Positions 10,454 through 22,100 of a DNA stretch of 64,000 bases are shown piece after piece. The stretch covers positions 1,488,001 through 1,552,000 of the forward strand of contig JAGYXB010000051.1 in NCBI GenBank assembly GCA_022495005.1, in the 5' to 3' direction. The stretch's first letter is position 1; each line of letters starts with the position of its first letter. This DNA is from Rhyacophila brunnea (taxonomy: Eukaryota > Arthropoda > Insecta > Trichoptera > Rhyacophilidae). Below the pieces are notes generated by a model. The model made no database searches. It had not been told where the DNA came from and saw only the letters and a list, made by a program, of their open reading frames with translations. Both the position numbers and the translations under genes were made by a program.

Positions 10454-11962
10454 AATAATAATATTATATTATGTCCAATTATAACTAATAAACCCATCCG
10501 TATTAAATTTACTTTTTCTACTGTCATGTTGACAGTTTAAGAATCCCATACCCTGGCGAATTCACGCACTCGGAAGATAATTTACCTAATTCATGAATAA
10601 GGCAATGGGCTTGACTATTACAAGAATTAGTCAAAATTTTGCCCATTTCATGTAATAGTCAACTTCGTACATTCGGCGTAACATATATATATAACTTTAA
10701 TTCGATTTTCCGAAAATGTAGTTACGGTTTGGATTTGTTTGTTTTCTGTAGTTTTACAATTCACTACTTACTAAAAATTTAAAAACTATTAATATTAAGA
10801 AAAGTTTTCACGATTTAAATACTTAACTTATTTTTTTTAAATAGCAGCTGTTGACGATATCTTTATAAACGGACAAACGGTCTTTATCATATATAAATTA
10901 TGTAAATTAAACATATTGTGTATTGTATTCAATTTCTGAGTGCCAGTGTATCTTATATAAACCAAAAACGCTATTTAAAAGGGACTTACGACTTCATGAT
11001 TTTAGGAATTCTCGGTTTATATCATGATTCAAAAAGTGAATTGGTTAATTTGCTCTGTAAGATATTATAATTTAGATACAAAACCCGTAAGAACTTAACT
11101 CATTTTCGGTAAAATCGGACTCACGATTCACTGGCTTTCAGGTAAAAATTTTAATTATTTACTATTTAGTTACATCTTAATTCATAAATTTACCAATTTT
11201 CAGAAATTTTAGCATTTTTATAAATAAAACTTTAGAGTCATCTATGTCATAAAGATGTAATATTGAGATAAGGTTGCCTTTTTACTTTACGAATTATAAT
11301 ACACTACCAAGTCTATTTGGATTCTTTTTGCTAATACACTTAGTGTGTGTAAATTATAAATTATAAATTATTTAATACACTGCTACCTATTTTTAGTCCC
11401 TGGAGAGAGATTGAGAAAATGACGAATAACGAATTCTCGTATAAATTATGTAAAAATTCACATTGTGGAAGGTGAATGTACTTATATTATAATCTCTCTG
11501 AAGTATAAACAACTGTAATTCCATGATTAAAAGCGATGTAGTATTCCAAATAATGGACATACATAGCTCAGGAGACGAAGTAACTGTGTTCAATCAAATC
11601 GTTTCGGATATTGATATATTTCACTTGAGTGAAGATGGGTTGTTTTTATCAAATTATGAAATAGGGACTACTCATTCGTTGTACCCAATTTCATGTACTT
11701 GTATTATGACAAATGTGTTTACACTTCTATCAGAATTCTGGTGACAAAAATGCGAGTTCTGATCGTAGTGCCAAGAAAATTATTGCTTATTATTCAAATT
11801 CAATGCGGTAATTTGTTAACAGTAAATTAAGATTTTCTATAGCATATTTCGTTCATACTATTTTACTATTTTTTTTCAAAATAAAATAATAATTATGTCA
11901 GTTTACCGTATTACATTGTACGATGAAAATTTCGTGCCGCGGCCTAACTATAAGACAATAGA

Positions 11963-12178
11963 CTGATGTTTCTCAAACTTTGTACACCTGCAGATAAGTG
12001 AAAAAAGACGAACGTTTTGCGGACCGCCAACACAGAAATAAATATTATTATAAGTAAAATCATTAATCTTTTTCAAGAATAAAATATTGCACGGTTTTCA
12101 AGGTTTTATTGGAATTTTTATGACATTATGCATTATTTGGACGCCAAAAATTCGCGGACCACCGGTTGAGAAACACTG
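11963..12178. mobile_element. hAT (Charlie-like) non-autonomous remnant
   Basis: The right end, read in reverse, is CAGTGTTTCTCAACCGGTGG. The left end reads CTGATGTTTCTCAAACTTTG. CAGTG(G)TTCTCAACC is the classic TIR of Charlie-type hAT elements. Matching inner words GCGGACCGCC and GCGGACCACC support the pairing. About 216 bp; no transposase. Confidence 0.65.
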
Positions 12179-12557
12179 ATATACAGGACCTCGAAATACA
12201 CAAAAAATCACACAATGAAATGTCGTTTGATTCTATGCAATCTTGATAACCAAAGGTTACAATACTAATGACAAACATGAAGTTTAATTATTGAATACAG
12301 GTAAAAGAAAATAGTCAATGAAATTTCAAAGTTGAAAAAATCAAATAGGCACCTAAGTATTATTCTTATTTAAATATTCCATTTTAAAAGCATTGTATTA
12401 TTTTATATTTGGCTGTTCAAATATCAAAGTAAAATAAATATTATATTGCTTGTTGTAGATATTCTTTTCTCACGCATTTCCTTGAGTTATGGTAATAAAA
12501 TATTGAAACAGGAGCTATTTGTTTGATGGTGGAAATCTGTTGAGATTATCGACTTAC

Positions 12558-12623
12558 CGTTTCCGAAAGGGGATCAGACATGGCAAGTGATGTTAGGTTG
12601 TTCCTTGCAAATACGTCACTCAC
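12558..12623 (-). CDS. internal exon 2 of a putative secreted-protein gene
   Basis: On the minus strand a strong acceptor (CCTTTTCTGTTTGTTTCAG) precedes base 12623 and a consensus donor GTAAGT follows base 12558. The 66 bases between are exactly 22 codons. They are open only in phase 0; the other two frames stop at once. This is the phase left by the candidate first exon at 17592-17633. The exon encodes the end of a predicted signal peptide (…VSDVFA) and then RNNLTSLAMSDPLSET, with an N-L-T glycosylation sequon. I do not recognise the family. Further exons probably lie at lower coordinates, perhaps outside the window. Confidence 0.6.
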
Positions 12624-13143
12624 CTGAAACAAACAGAAAAGGTTCAAAATAAATACGGGCAAAATGTATAAACAATAAGGGTAGTCCTATAGAGTATATA
12701 GGCCATAGTATTTTAAACTGACTATTCAATCTACTGGCAATGTAGTACATGACTATTTCGACATGATTTTAATTATTTTTTTCTTACGTTATTTAATGTA
12801 TTTAAATTTAACAAAAATATCATTTAAGTATATTGTAATACAAATTTACAAAGGTCAGTTTCCAAAATTAACTATTTGTGTTAGATATTATAACTATATA
12901 AGACTAAGATTAATAAAAAAATGTTAATTTATATAATTAATAAAATCACTGCTGAACATATAATTGCCACATTTAAATAACACGTTAATTATATCTAATG
13001 GCCAAGTACTCCAAACGGGCCAGTCGCGGTGTTAGCACTAAATGAGTTAATTAACAATGTTGTATTAGTGGAGCATCCCCAGTAGTAATCGAACAAGTAC
13101 TATGTAATACCTACTAGTTCATACAAAATAATATATAATATAT

Positions 13144-13747
13144 CAGTAGCGAAGGGTGGAGGTAGGCTGTTAAGATACGACATAAATAGCGCACATTAAA
13201 CTTTGTCAGTCATTTGTATTTGTTTTTATTGAACTAAGACTACAATTAACAGATGCGGTTGGTTGGTTTTTGAAAATCAATTAAACCGTACCGAAATCAA
13301 ACCATAATATTTTCGGTATGTTATGGGCTATTCGACAAAATAAAGCAAACTTTTTCATTCATACATATTTGTTTTCGTTGAATTAAGAATAGTTACATAC
13401 CTATTACACATGTGTTGGTTAGTTTTTTTAAATCATTAAGCCCTGCCTAAATCAAACCATAGTGGATAAAAAATATCTATAAAATATCCAAAATATAGTA
13501 AGGTATAATAGCATAATTTTAGATATTTTACGACGATAATTTTTTGACCATTATCTATTATAGCTTGGTTTTCGTAGAGTTTAATTGAATTTTAAAAAAA
13601 GCATATCTATCACCATAATATAATGGTGAATACATATTATGTAAATTGTATTCTTAGTTCAATGAAAACAAATTCATATGACTCGCGAAGTTTATTGTGG
13701 ATTATTTATGTCGGATCTTAACAGCATACCTTCACCCTTCACCACCG
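13144..13747. mobile_element. hAT-like MITE, copy 1 of the 'CAGTGGCGAAGGG' family
   Basis: The left TIR CAGTAGCGAAGGGTGGAGGT and the reverse complement of the right end (CGGTGGTGAAGGGTGAAGG) pair. The inner arms continue with TAAGATACGACATAAAT and TGTATTTGTTTTTATTGAAC, for about 90 bases. Middle sections repeat the same theme in both orientations. The flanks are AT repeats, so the 8-bp duplication is not legible. The related copy at 60424 does have one. It lies within the intron of the minus-strand gene. Confidence 0.75.
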
Positions 13748-14407
13748 ATATATACATTTTATTGATTTAAGTTGGCAAAGCTAGTATAGCAAATAAAAAA
13801 AATCGTTACATATACCTATAAGTTTAGCGTTTTAAAATTTACAATCCTAAATATACAGGTATATAATATGCAGTCAATTATTTTTCTTGCGGAAAAGCTT
13901 TTTTATTATTGAAAAAAGCATCGTGTAATAATATGCAAAACTATTATATTATCGTAGTCAATAATTTACTTTAGCGTCTAGCAGGGTGGAATAGTTGGTG
14001 CTTCATTTGTAATTTATAATCTGTGACTCAAATTGTAGACTATTTTGTGACATGGAAACATATTTTATATTTAAAAAAAAAAGAACTACAAAGAGTATAA
14101 TATTTAGGTGTATGAATGTAGTCGATTTGTGTCGTATTAAGCGACGGTATTGTCGGGCTGGCTCATAAAATATTTCCCATCGAAGTGCGCTGGGAAAATC
14201 GGCAGATGTCGGGAAAACGGACCTACATTTTCTCTGATAGGCTGTAATTGTCGGCGGTTGAAAATCTTTGAAGTGTGTTTTCCTATACATATGCGAGGGA
14301 TACTTTTTATGAAGTGTATTCATTGTTAGCAGTGACGTACGATGATATTTCGGTAACAGGTATACATTTAAATATAAACATACTACATTATTGTGAAAAT
14401 ATAGGGT

Positions 14408-14820
14408 CTAGGACGATTTGGCGCCGGGACAATTGGACGCCACGCAATTCGAAAATAAATAGACTTTAGGTACTTATGCGTACTTAAAAAAAATATGTAA
14501 TATTATTATTTATATTTAAATTATTATATTATGATAATATAATAGTTGGTACGACTTTAAATATCCACCCGTAAATAATAATTTAATCGTGCATATGTTT
14601 AAGTTACAACGAAGAAAGAGTTTTTTTATTTTTATATAAAGCCTTAGGCATGGTAATTCTTAATCCGCAATAAAAAAACATTATGTTAAGAGTAAAATGA
14701 ATTAAAACTACTAAGTAGTAGATAGAAACTGATTAAAATTCATCATCTACATGATGTTTACGTGTCTACGACAGTGCGGCGTCCAATTGTCATAGCGTCC
14801 AGTTATCCCATTTCCGAAAA
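14408..14820. mobile_element. MITE with inverted GACAATTGGACGCC motifs
   Basis: The left segment (GGCGCCGGGACAATTGGACG) is mirrored by the right one, whose complement reads GACAATTGGACGCCGCAC preceded by ACTGGACGC. The pairing is imperfect, so the edges are uncertain by tens of bases. It has no coding frame. Superfamily not assigned. Confidence 0.5.
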
Positions 14821-14865
14821 TACATAACTTAAAAATACCCAGATTAACCCATAATTATCGTAATT

Positions 14866-15082
14866 AGGTAGGAAGCCTGTAGCTTGGTTAAATCATATTG
14901 ACGCGATACCAGTGGATATACAGCTTCAAATCCCGTCAGGCGTCGTATTTTTTTCAATTGTAATTTTTTCTTGTGGGTACTTATATATATGAGGTGTTTT
15001 CAAGTTTTGAATGTTCAATATATGCCATATGGAATGTTACATTCTCAAATCGTGTAAATTATTCTTTGAATAAAAGAAATGG
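14866..15082 (+). mobile_element. SINE family B, near full length
   Basis: A tRNA-like head has box A about 14878-14890 and box B GCTTCAAATCC at 14932-14942. The body (TTTTCAAGTTTTGAATGTTC, TTACATTCTCAAATCGTG) and the tail GAATAAAAGAAATGG follow. The copy at 58018 agrees through the same body and tail. Confidence 0.7.
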
Positions 15083-15197
15083 CTCAATACAATAGTGTGG
15101 TTGATGGTTTTGACAGAAAAAAACTACGAAACGCTGCCAAGCAAACGAAGGTATAATGTCAACCATAATAATAATAACATGTGCCCTGCGAAATTGC

Positions 15198-15275
15198 TGC
15201 GCATTAGAGAAAATCGCATCTGCGCACGTTCAAAGCTAAATTGTTCCGCTATAGTAATTAATGCATACTACATTT
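15198..15275 (+). repeat. unnamed dispersed repeat, copy 1
   Basis: It shares GCATTAGAGAAAATCGCATC, TGCGCA and the following AAAT-GGTTC-like words, in the same order, with 31969-32045. The ends are unclear. Confidence 0.45.
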
Positions 15276-15550
15276 GAAGAATGAAGACCTTGATTGCTCA
15301 TAATAAACATGGTTTATTAAACTTATGGATGTGGCTAAAATATGTATTCCTACATTACACGGTCGATTCATATTGTAAATTCTCACGTCTATAGAGCATT
15401 GTTGTTCTATTCTGCTAATATGTCCGATAAAATAATGTCACATAAGTACACAATGCATATACTGACATTTAGAAAGCCGGGAGGCAAATAAAGACCAGGT
15501 CATTGTTGTACAAGATGGAGGGATACTGTCAATTGGATGTTAATACCTTA

Positions 15551-15705
15551 TGCCGGGTCCACACTGGCAACATGTCGCGCGACAACGTCGTTAAAGTTTA
15601 CGATATAAGTATGATAATTATCGTAAAATTTCTTGAGCAATTATGACAATTATCGTAAAATTTAACGAGGTTGTCGCGCGACATGTTGCCAGTGTGGACC
15701 TGGCA
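15551..15705. mobile_element. 155-bp foldback MITE with TTA duplication
   Basis: The ends TGCCGGGTCCACACTGGCAA and the complement of TTGCCAGTGTGGACCTGGCA pair. The arms continue through CATGTCGCGCGACAAC, itself a near-palindrome. TTA stands on each side (15548-15550 and 15706-15708). A 3-bp TTA duplication is usual for PIF/Harbinger-type elements. No gene. Bases 15710-16770 hold nothing recognised. Confidence 0.75.
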
Positions 15706-16770
15706 TTAGGCATCCTAAACTAGAGTGATGTCCTATATAGATATAGTCCAAATCTTATGATTTATTTAGATTGGTATAAATCAGTTATTAAATATTTCTT
15801 TTAATGTCACAACAAGCAATGACATTATTAATGGACAACGCACTTAATACAGTAGCTAGCAAGTAAATTCGCGCATAGCGATATTCGCACATGTATAGGT
15901 AGACGTCACGCAATTTCCATTATGCGAATTTATAGCAATATCACCTTTATTGTAATGGCGTTAGAATAGTTTATGCCATTCGGCAGACCCGACAAAAAAG
16001 TGAGTGTCATTTTTTTCCCAGATGCTTCGTCTATATTAATGCCATTGACAACAAGCCATAAAATGAAATGACATCTAGTGTAGTAGAGTAGACCACAGAA
16101 ACACGTTGGCTTTGAGAAAGTCATTTAAATGTATTACGAACTCACCAGCAAGCGAATCCGAAGCCCCTTTACACATTGGACTACGAGGGTAGTACAGTAT
16201 AAATCAAATGTTGATATTATTAAATAATTTATCCTGTAATAAAATTCTTTATTAAATGGGCAATAAAATTAATAAAATCACAGTTGATTAAAACAATAAC
16301 ACAGCTACCTACGTTAAAAATTGTAATTATACTGTTATCAAGAAATTATAGCGTTTTTTTAAACATTGTCATAAAAAAGTCTTAGAGTAGTATATTAAAA
16401 TTGCCCGGCACTGGTTAGCATAGTGACTGTTAATATTTTACAACCAAGTAAGGTGGCTAAGTATTTAATGACTTGCAATTTTTATTCCGGGGAGACAAAT
16501 CGATTCTATCATTTATTAAAATGTCCCTTTGCTGTTCTAACTAGGGCACCTAGCTATATTCTACTGTGTAATATCATATAAAATATTGGCGAATTATATA
16601 TTTTAAAATATAAATACTGAATTTGTTTTAATATATTATACTATATCACAATATTGTGTACATATTTATACATACCTATATCATTTATCTGATTAAAAAT
16701 ATTCACACTCATAATATATTATATAATATGGTATTAATCATTATAAAAGATAAATAATATTATATACTAT

Positions 16771-17165
16771 GGCCCCCACATCTTGAAGTCAACCCCAGGC
16801 CAGCAGCTTTGGCAGCCCCGTCTACCTATTGCTAGGAATAAAGATAGTGTGAAGGTTTACACTAGCGTTTTCCAAATGGTGTTCGAGGTAAAATTAAAGG
16901 TATACAGTGTATTTTTTTTTATTAAATTCATTTGAAGTTGTTAGTATCGACAGACAACACCTAATCAAAAATTGCATTGCACAATCACATATTTTAAAAT
17001 GCTAAAACCCCTCAAGTGACCTTTTTTTTTTTACTATTTAAGCAAGTTTGCGAATTTTGTTTATTTCACTTATCCGGTCAATCCGCCACGCCGTACACCC
17101 GCCGTACCCGGGCCTTCAGGCTAGAGCCCTGTCAGCCCCCCCCCCCTTGTGGGAGCCATGGTGTA
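16771..17165. mobile_element. partial reverse copy of the hAT-like element at 19988
   Basis: Read in reverse relative to 19988-20756, several blocks agree in order: CCCCACATCTTGAAG, a CGTCTACCTATTGCTAGG block, CGTTTTCCAAATGGTGTT with TATACAGTG, TCACTTATCCGGTCAATCCG, and GGCTAGAGCCCTGTCAGCCC. The terminal CAGTGGCG ends are missing, so it is truncated and diverged. It lies in intron 1 of the minus-strand gene. Confidence 0.65.
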
Positions 17166-17591
17166 TATAGTGTGTAGTTAATAATCGCATCTTACACAAA
17201 CGCCCATATTTCTCTGTTTGTGGAATGGTTGGTTTCTGCATAACCACGTTTAACTAAGGAGCTAGGCAGAAGAAGCTGCACGTAAATATTAAACTACAGT
17301 TTCGAGAATAAACTCATTAAATTATATATATTATCAGTATGTTCAAATTTTTAAATTCTCAAAACTTTCAAAACAGCCACTTGTAGTTATCATATTGCAA
17401 CGATTCTTTGTGGCACTGTAAAGATGGATAATTCTAAAAACAACAGGTGTCCTTATTTAAGTAAGACTACTGTTATATGATAATAATATACAGATAATAC
17501 AGTTGTAATTATTAAATTATTCAAATCAATGATAAACGTATCAGACAACAGACCTAACGGATGACACATATTTCATGGAAGAAGTACTTAC

Positions 17592-17633
17592 GTAAAATAT
17601 AGAAAAAATAACGAGGAACACGTTTAGTGACAT
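17592..17633 (-). CDS. first coding exon of a putative secreted-protein gene
   Basis: On the minus strand an ATG at 17633 opens a 14-codon frame, MSLNVFLVIFSIFY, that ends exactly at a strong donor GTAAGTACTT. The peptide is hydrophobic, as expected for the start of a signal peptide. An in-frame TGA lies about 17 codons upstream with no other ATG between, which favours this start. Joining in phase 0 to the exon at 12558-12623 (intron about 4.97 kb) completes a plausible signal peptide ending in V-F-A. A 5' untranslated region probably extends to about 17.85 kb. The family is not recognised. Confidence 0.6.
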
Positions 17634-17880
17634 GATCCACGTCGAAAAATCGTAACGCGGTAGTATTACACGGAGGTGTCAAACTGGGTGTCATATTTTT
17701 TGTCATCATTTAAATAAATAGAATTAAAAAAAAACTTTCGTGTAATCGCCAGGTTAGATACTATACGCTCACAGGAAACGCGAAACGAAGTCGCGCTTTA
17801 CCACTCAACTACCAGCGTATTCACGACTTGTCCGAACGCAAACCAAAATATGTATGTATAACAATTATCCGTAATCTACG
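17634..17880 (-). promoter_or_regulatory. probable 5' untranslated/promoter region of the minus-strand gene
   Basis: This stretch upstream of the candidate start is richer in GC than its surroundings (for example GAAACGCGAAACGAAGTCGC on the plus strand). On the minus strand an AT-rich ACATATTTT lies about 30 bases before TTCGGACAAG, a possible but weak start-site arrangement. It is an inference from the exon model only. Confidence 0.3.
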
Positions 17881-17997
17881 CATGATATTTTCATCAAAAC
17901 TATATTTTTTGCTTTTATTTGATTTACTTTACAATGGTATCGTAACTAAATAGTATCCCTTTCACGATAGTAGTATGGGGATAAACAACTTAAGCCG

Positions 17998-18441
17998 TGT
18001 CAGCATATTGATCGTCGATATTAAATAGCTGACTGCAATTACGAATTCCTTAATATACACTTCCCGTAGTGTCCAATTATTGCAATCTCAGTAAATAGCT
18101 GAATGCGATTATAATTTCTGTAATATCGTTTTTCCCATATAGTCAGCCATATCCAATACATATTTATATTATATTATTTATTATCGCACACTCGATACAA
18201 AATAGTTGAATAAATTATTATAATAGTTATTTCCGAAATATTCTTTTCAAGATATTATTTTGATTGTGAGTACATCGATAAATAGCGGATCATAATATAA
18301 TTGATTGGGAATGCCATTCGATTACAACTTCCCGGTAAAAACACATCGCACCGTATTGTCATTATATTTATTATATTGTACCAAAGTGTCCCCTTGTACA
18401 ACTACAACTACTACCGCCTTTCATTGAAGTTGACTCCCACA
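17998..18441 (+). mobile_element. candidate solo/5' LTR
   Basis: The proposed LTR starts TGTCAGC and ends CCCACA, the usual TG…CA form, immediately before a tRNA-Trp primer-binding site. Inside, a loosely repeated unit (AAATAGCTGACTGCAATTA, AAATAGCTGAATGCGATTA, AAATAGCGGATC) recurs. The left boundary is chosen only because of the TG/CA rule, so it is uncertain. No internal gag/pol follows and no second LTR was seen. It is orientated away from the minus-strand gene, head to head. Confidence 0.45.
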
Positions 18442-18442
18442 G

Positions 18443-18461
18443 TGGTGACCCCGACGTGATT
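18443..18461 (+). mobile_element. primer-binding site for tRNA-Trp
   Basis: TGGTGACCCCGACGTGATT is complementary to the 3' end of eukaryotic tRNA-Trp (…AATCACGTCGGGGTCACCA) over 19 bases. The position directly after a CA end is that of an LTR-retrotransposon minus-strand primer site. The tRNA sequence is from memory. Confidence 0.7.
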
Positions 18462-19562
18462 ACAAGACTTCTTCATTAGTATGTATCGATTTTGTTTAAT
18501 AAATTAATGTGATATACTTTATTATTTTATTTTGTACACAAAATAAAATTCAAGCTAAAACTCATTTGTATTATTTGTTAGGAAAGTTTTACGGCTGCGA
18601 ATGAAGCAAACCGTACGTGTTTTACAATTATTATTCTCCCTTTTCTTCGTTTCCGGGGCAATTACCTTAAATTATTCATTGCGGAAACAGAAAGTTCACT
18701 CTGAATAACATACCTGGTGACCTGCTAAGAAATATGCCGACCTAACTAGAGTTAGTGCCTCACAAAAAGAAAAATGGACTTTTTCAAGACGAGGAAATAC
18801 TTGAGCGAATCTACATTTCATCCAACTTTGTAAGGGGTATTATTAGGTTGATATTATATACCCTTATTGTGGCATTAATTACCTATGTTTGGCATGGTGC
18901 TTTATAGTTGGTATAGGTACTTTTAATTGTCTATGATACAATGAGAGATATTTTTTTTAAAAGTAATTTGTTGAAAATATGTTGGAAGTATACCTAGTAT
19001 AGGTATATATTTTCTTTTATTTTACTGCTTCCATTTTTATTTATTATTTTACTTAACATGGAATGAAACATGTAATGCAAATATAACAGTATAAGTCATA
19101 TAATCGATAATAATATTATAATCACTTTTTTAAAAAAATTATTTTGACTGAATAAAATACAAGTTTAAGAATGTAAGATTATTTATTATAGAAAATATAT
19201 ACCTATCATATTTTATTTAAATCTCGGAAACATACATTAGGTACTAGAAAAAAATGATGGAACCACACCTTTCACTTTCTTGGTGAGTGCTCTAATCTTT
19301 AAGTTATCGATCCGTCTATAATCCATGCAAATTATTAAGGTAAACGACATTATTACTAACTTAATTGTAACCAACGTCTCGGGCTAACCAAGTTGTTCTT
19401 TTGCCTGAGAAAAATGTTTGTAATTTTTAATTTAATACACACAACTATGTAGGTGCATAATATTTACTTGAAAATTTAGATGGAAAGATATTTAACATAG
19501 TTGAATAACGATCAGTTTTGTCCGATCTAATAAGATATTTTCAATCAATGAATCACCAGTTA

Positions 19563-19577
19563 GGTTAGGTTAGGTTA
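19563..19577. repeat. short TTAGG run
   Basis: GGTTAGGTTAGGTTA is three units of the insect telomere repeat at an internal position. Bases 18470-19980 otherwise hold no gene. A GC-raised patch at 19620-19880 carries overlapping frames of 72-75 codons on both strands with no known similarity. Confidence 0.6.
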
Positions 19578-19987
19578 CAGAACAGATAATAAATAGAATA
19601 CCGATAGGCTATATTCAATACGCCGCATGTTGATGCAGGCTTTTGAATGTGTGAGTGTCCTACGAAAATGAAGTACGCATTATGCACGTGTAATAGTGTG
19701 TGTAATACACCAACATTAAATGAGCGTAAATGCATAAACCGAGAGCAGTTTTCAGTATTCGACGTAAAACGTAGTCTTGACACGTGTGTAAGTTTAACAC
19801 GGATTCTTCCTTACTCGAGTCGGTTACCTGCTATCGCCTTACCCGTTATGTATTTCAGTTACCATTATTTCTGAGTTCCCTGGGTTAGATTTAATAACAA
19901 ATTTACATGATATTTAATTAAACATATTTTTACAAGTACCTACTTTCATTCCGATAGCGAGGTTTTTGTGTTATATTTACTCCCCAT

Positions 19988-20756
19988 CAGTGGCGCACCC
20001 AGGGGGGGGGGCAGGGGGCCCTGGCACCCCCCAAAATAAAAATTATCAGAATGTAATTCACCAGCACCTTTATAGAAAAATTTCTTAGATTTTAATTTCT
20101 AACACAAAAATTTCTAAAATGTCCGGTTTTTTAGAAACTCAATCCCTAATGGAACTGTCAAAAAATTCTCCGTGTCCACTCGAATTCCGGAGCGGTGTAG
20201 GTCATAGCTTGGGAGGGCTGACAGAGCTCTAGCCGGGGGGGCCGGGTTATGGGGGGCCCGGCGTGTCGGGTTGACCAGATAAGTGAGATAAACACACATC
20301 ATAAATTAGCTTTAATAGTAAAAAAAGTCGCCTGCGGCGCTATTATACTTCATAGCCATAAACATTTTCAATTTCTTATATAATTGTGCAATATATTTTT
20401 TGATTATTATGTGTCGATTCTCGACAGCTTCATTATTAAAGTAGATGTATTAAAAATCGCCAATAATTCACTGTATAAGTACCCTTAATTTGAACTAAAA
20501 CACAATTTGGAAAACGTTAATTTAGTGTTTTATACTGCCTTTAATCTTAGCGGTAGGTAGGGGGGCCGCCAAATATCTTAGCCTGAGGGCCCGTTTCAGG
20601 ATGTGGGGACGGACCATGGTGTAGGTACACCGAGTGCAATAGACAAAAGACCGATAAATGAGAAATTAGGCGGTGAAGAAGAAAAAGAGCCTATGGGACT
20701 AATTTACATTCTCCTCCTTGCCCCCCCCCTAATATTAAATCCTGGGTGCGCCACTG
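19988..20756. mobile_element. 769-bp hAT-type MITE with perfect 8-bp target duplication
   Basis: The left end CAGTGGCGCACCCAGG and the right end CCTGGGTGCGCCACTG are exact reverse complements. Each end then carries a long G or C tract. A perfect direct 8-mer CTCCCCAT flanks it (19980-19987 and 20757-20764). The CAG...CTG ends and the 8-bp duplication place it in the hAT superfamily. The inside has no transposase; its short frames are by-products of GC tracts. A truncated reverse copy lies at 16771. Confidence 0.85.
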
Positions 20757-21003
20757 CTCCCCATGTATATTATCAAAGCTGTCGACACTGTATAAAAAGC
20801 ACGATTATTTTGCCCAAGGTATACAATTAATATAAGTCAACTTCTCAGCAATTTGTATTCAGCTAAAAACTTTGTAAATATATTATGCCAATCCACGCAT
20901 TCGTACATTTACGTTACACTTACAAGAGATTTTGAAAAACACGCCTTGCGAGTATTTTCCAACGATATATAATTTTTAACAAAGTGGCTTCCACACCAAA
21001 AAG

Positions 21004-21215
21004 TTAAGAATGTTTTCCACTTCTTTCCGTATACTTTACCCCTTTATTTGCAGTAGTATCATATGCCGCCGTCGACCTTTCGTGTGGCGTCGCGGCGACG
21101 AGACGGCGTCCAATTGCTTGACTGACTTTAAAATTCCCGCAAATGGTCGGACGCGACAGCTCTCGATTACATAGTAAGAATCGTGATGCATTTATTACCT
21201 TTAGACGTATCATCT
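21004..21215. other. GC-raised unassigned block
   Basis: It includes TGGCGTCGCGGCGACGAGAC and CGTCGACC. A 69-codon minus-strand frame covers it but matches nothing I know and has no good splice context. Possibly regulatory. Bases 21220-22100 hold no gene. Confidence 0.25.
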
Positions 21216-22100
21216 ATTTATAATGTTGCCTTTTGTAGTTGCTAGCTTTTTTAGAAAATTAAGTAATGTCAATTTTGATAAATTGAAAGTGTATCTTTTA
21301 TTTTTGCTTCAACAATAAATTTTTAGTACCAATTATTGACAATATTTATCTAACGCCGCAAGTATTTATACACAGCCACTGGAAGTCCCTAACTACCGAA
21401 AATACAGCGTAGTATATTATAAAGAAAGCATGAGACTTGCTGCGAAGTTTATAAAATCTACAGATAACAAGCAAAACCAAACAACGTGGATCTCCATCTA
21501 CATTACCCATACCCAGACACTCCCCATAGTGATACTATCGATGAATACTTAATGCATATCGATAACCGACACCTACGAGTCTCTATGCACTAACTGCAAA
21601 AGAACTACGAATTATTTAACGTATTTTGAGTTGCACGCGCAGGTAGCACCACTGGCTGTGACATATTGAAACAAGAATGGTAGTTGCCATTTAAAACTAC
21701 GTAATATAAACAGAAATCAAATAAATAAGGTTATGGATGTTGTTAACTTGTTTTTAATACCAATTATCTACGCAAACACAAAAGACTAGCGCTGTTAAAA
21801 ATGCCTGATTTTATTACATTATTCATACGCTCAGACGCGTATTGAAAATTTATAATTAAGTATTCAATTTATATTGCGTATATTTGTATGCCAATTGAAA
21901 ATATTTGAATTATTTACGATAAGTCGTAATCGCGGGAAGCGACGTTGGCGTTTTAGTGTTTGTTGTATTATTTGTCATTGCACTTGTCATCTATGCATAG
22001 CTTTCATAGTTATATTATATGACGTCGACACTATGTACAATTAATATAAAAGTATCCGGCTACTATAAGTTGCAATTGATTATAATAGCCCCGCCCCAAT

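Larger units (their letters stand above)
9922..10683. mobile_element. 762-bp TIR element with about 130-bp inverted ends
   Basis: The left end TGTTACGCCGAATGTGCGAA and the reverse complement of the right end agree over about 52 bases with few changes, then with more divergence to about 130 bases. The flanks are TA repeats on both sides, which suits insertion at TA but hides the exact duplication. It has no transposase frame. The 81-codon frame at 9989-10234 is produced by an internal tandem duplication and is not a likely gene. The TA flank suggests a Tc1/mariner-like origin, which is not proven. Confidence 0.75.

Noticed and set aside
14003..14323. 106-codon minus-strand frame
   Set aside because: No motif, start or splice support; ordinary length for chance in this window.
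19563..19577. Telomere or chromosome-end signal from TTAGG units
   Set aside because: Only three units, and similar short runs occur inside MITEs; it is interstitial.
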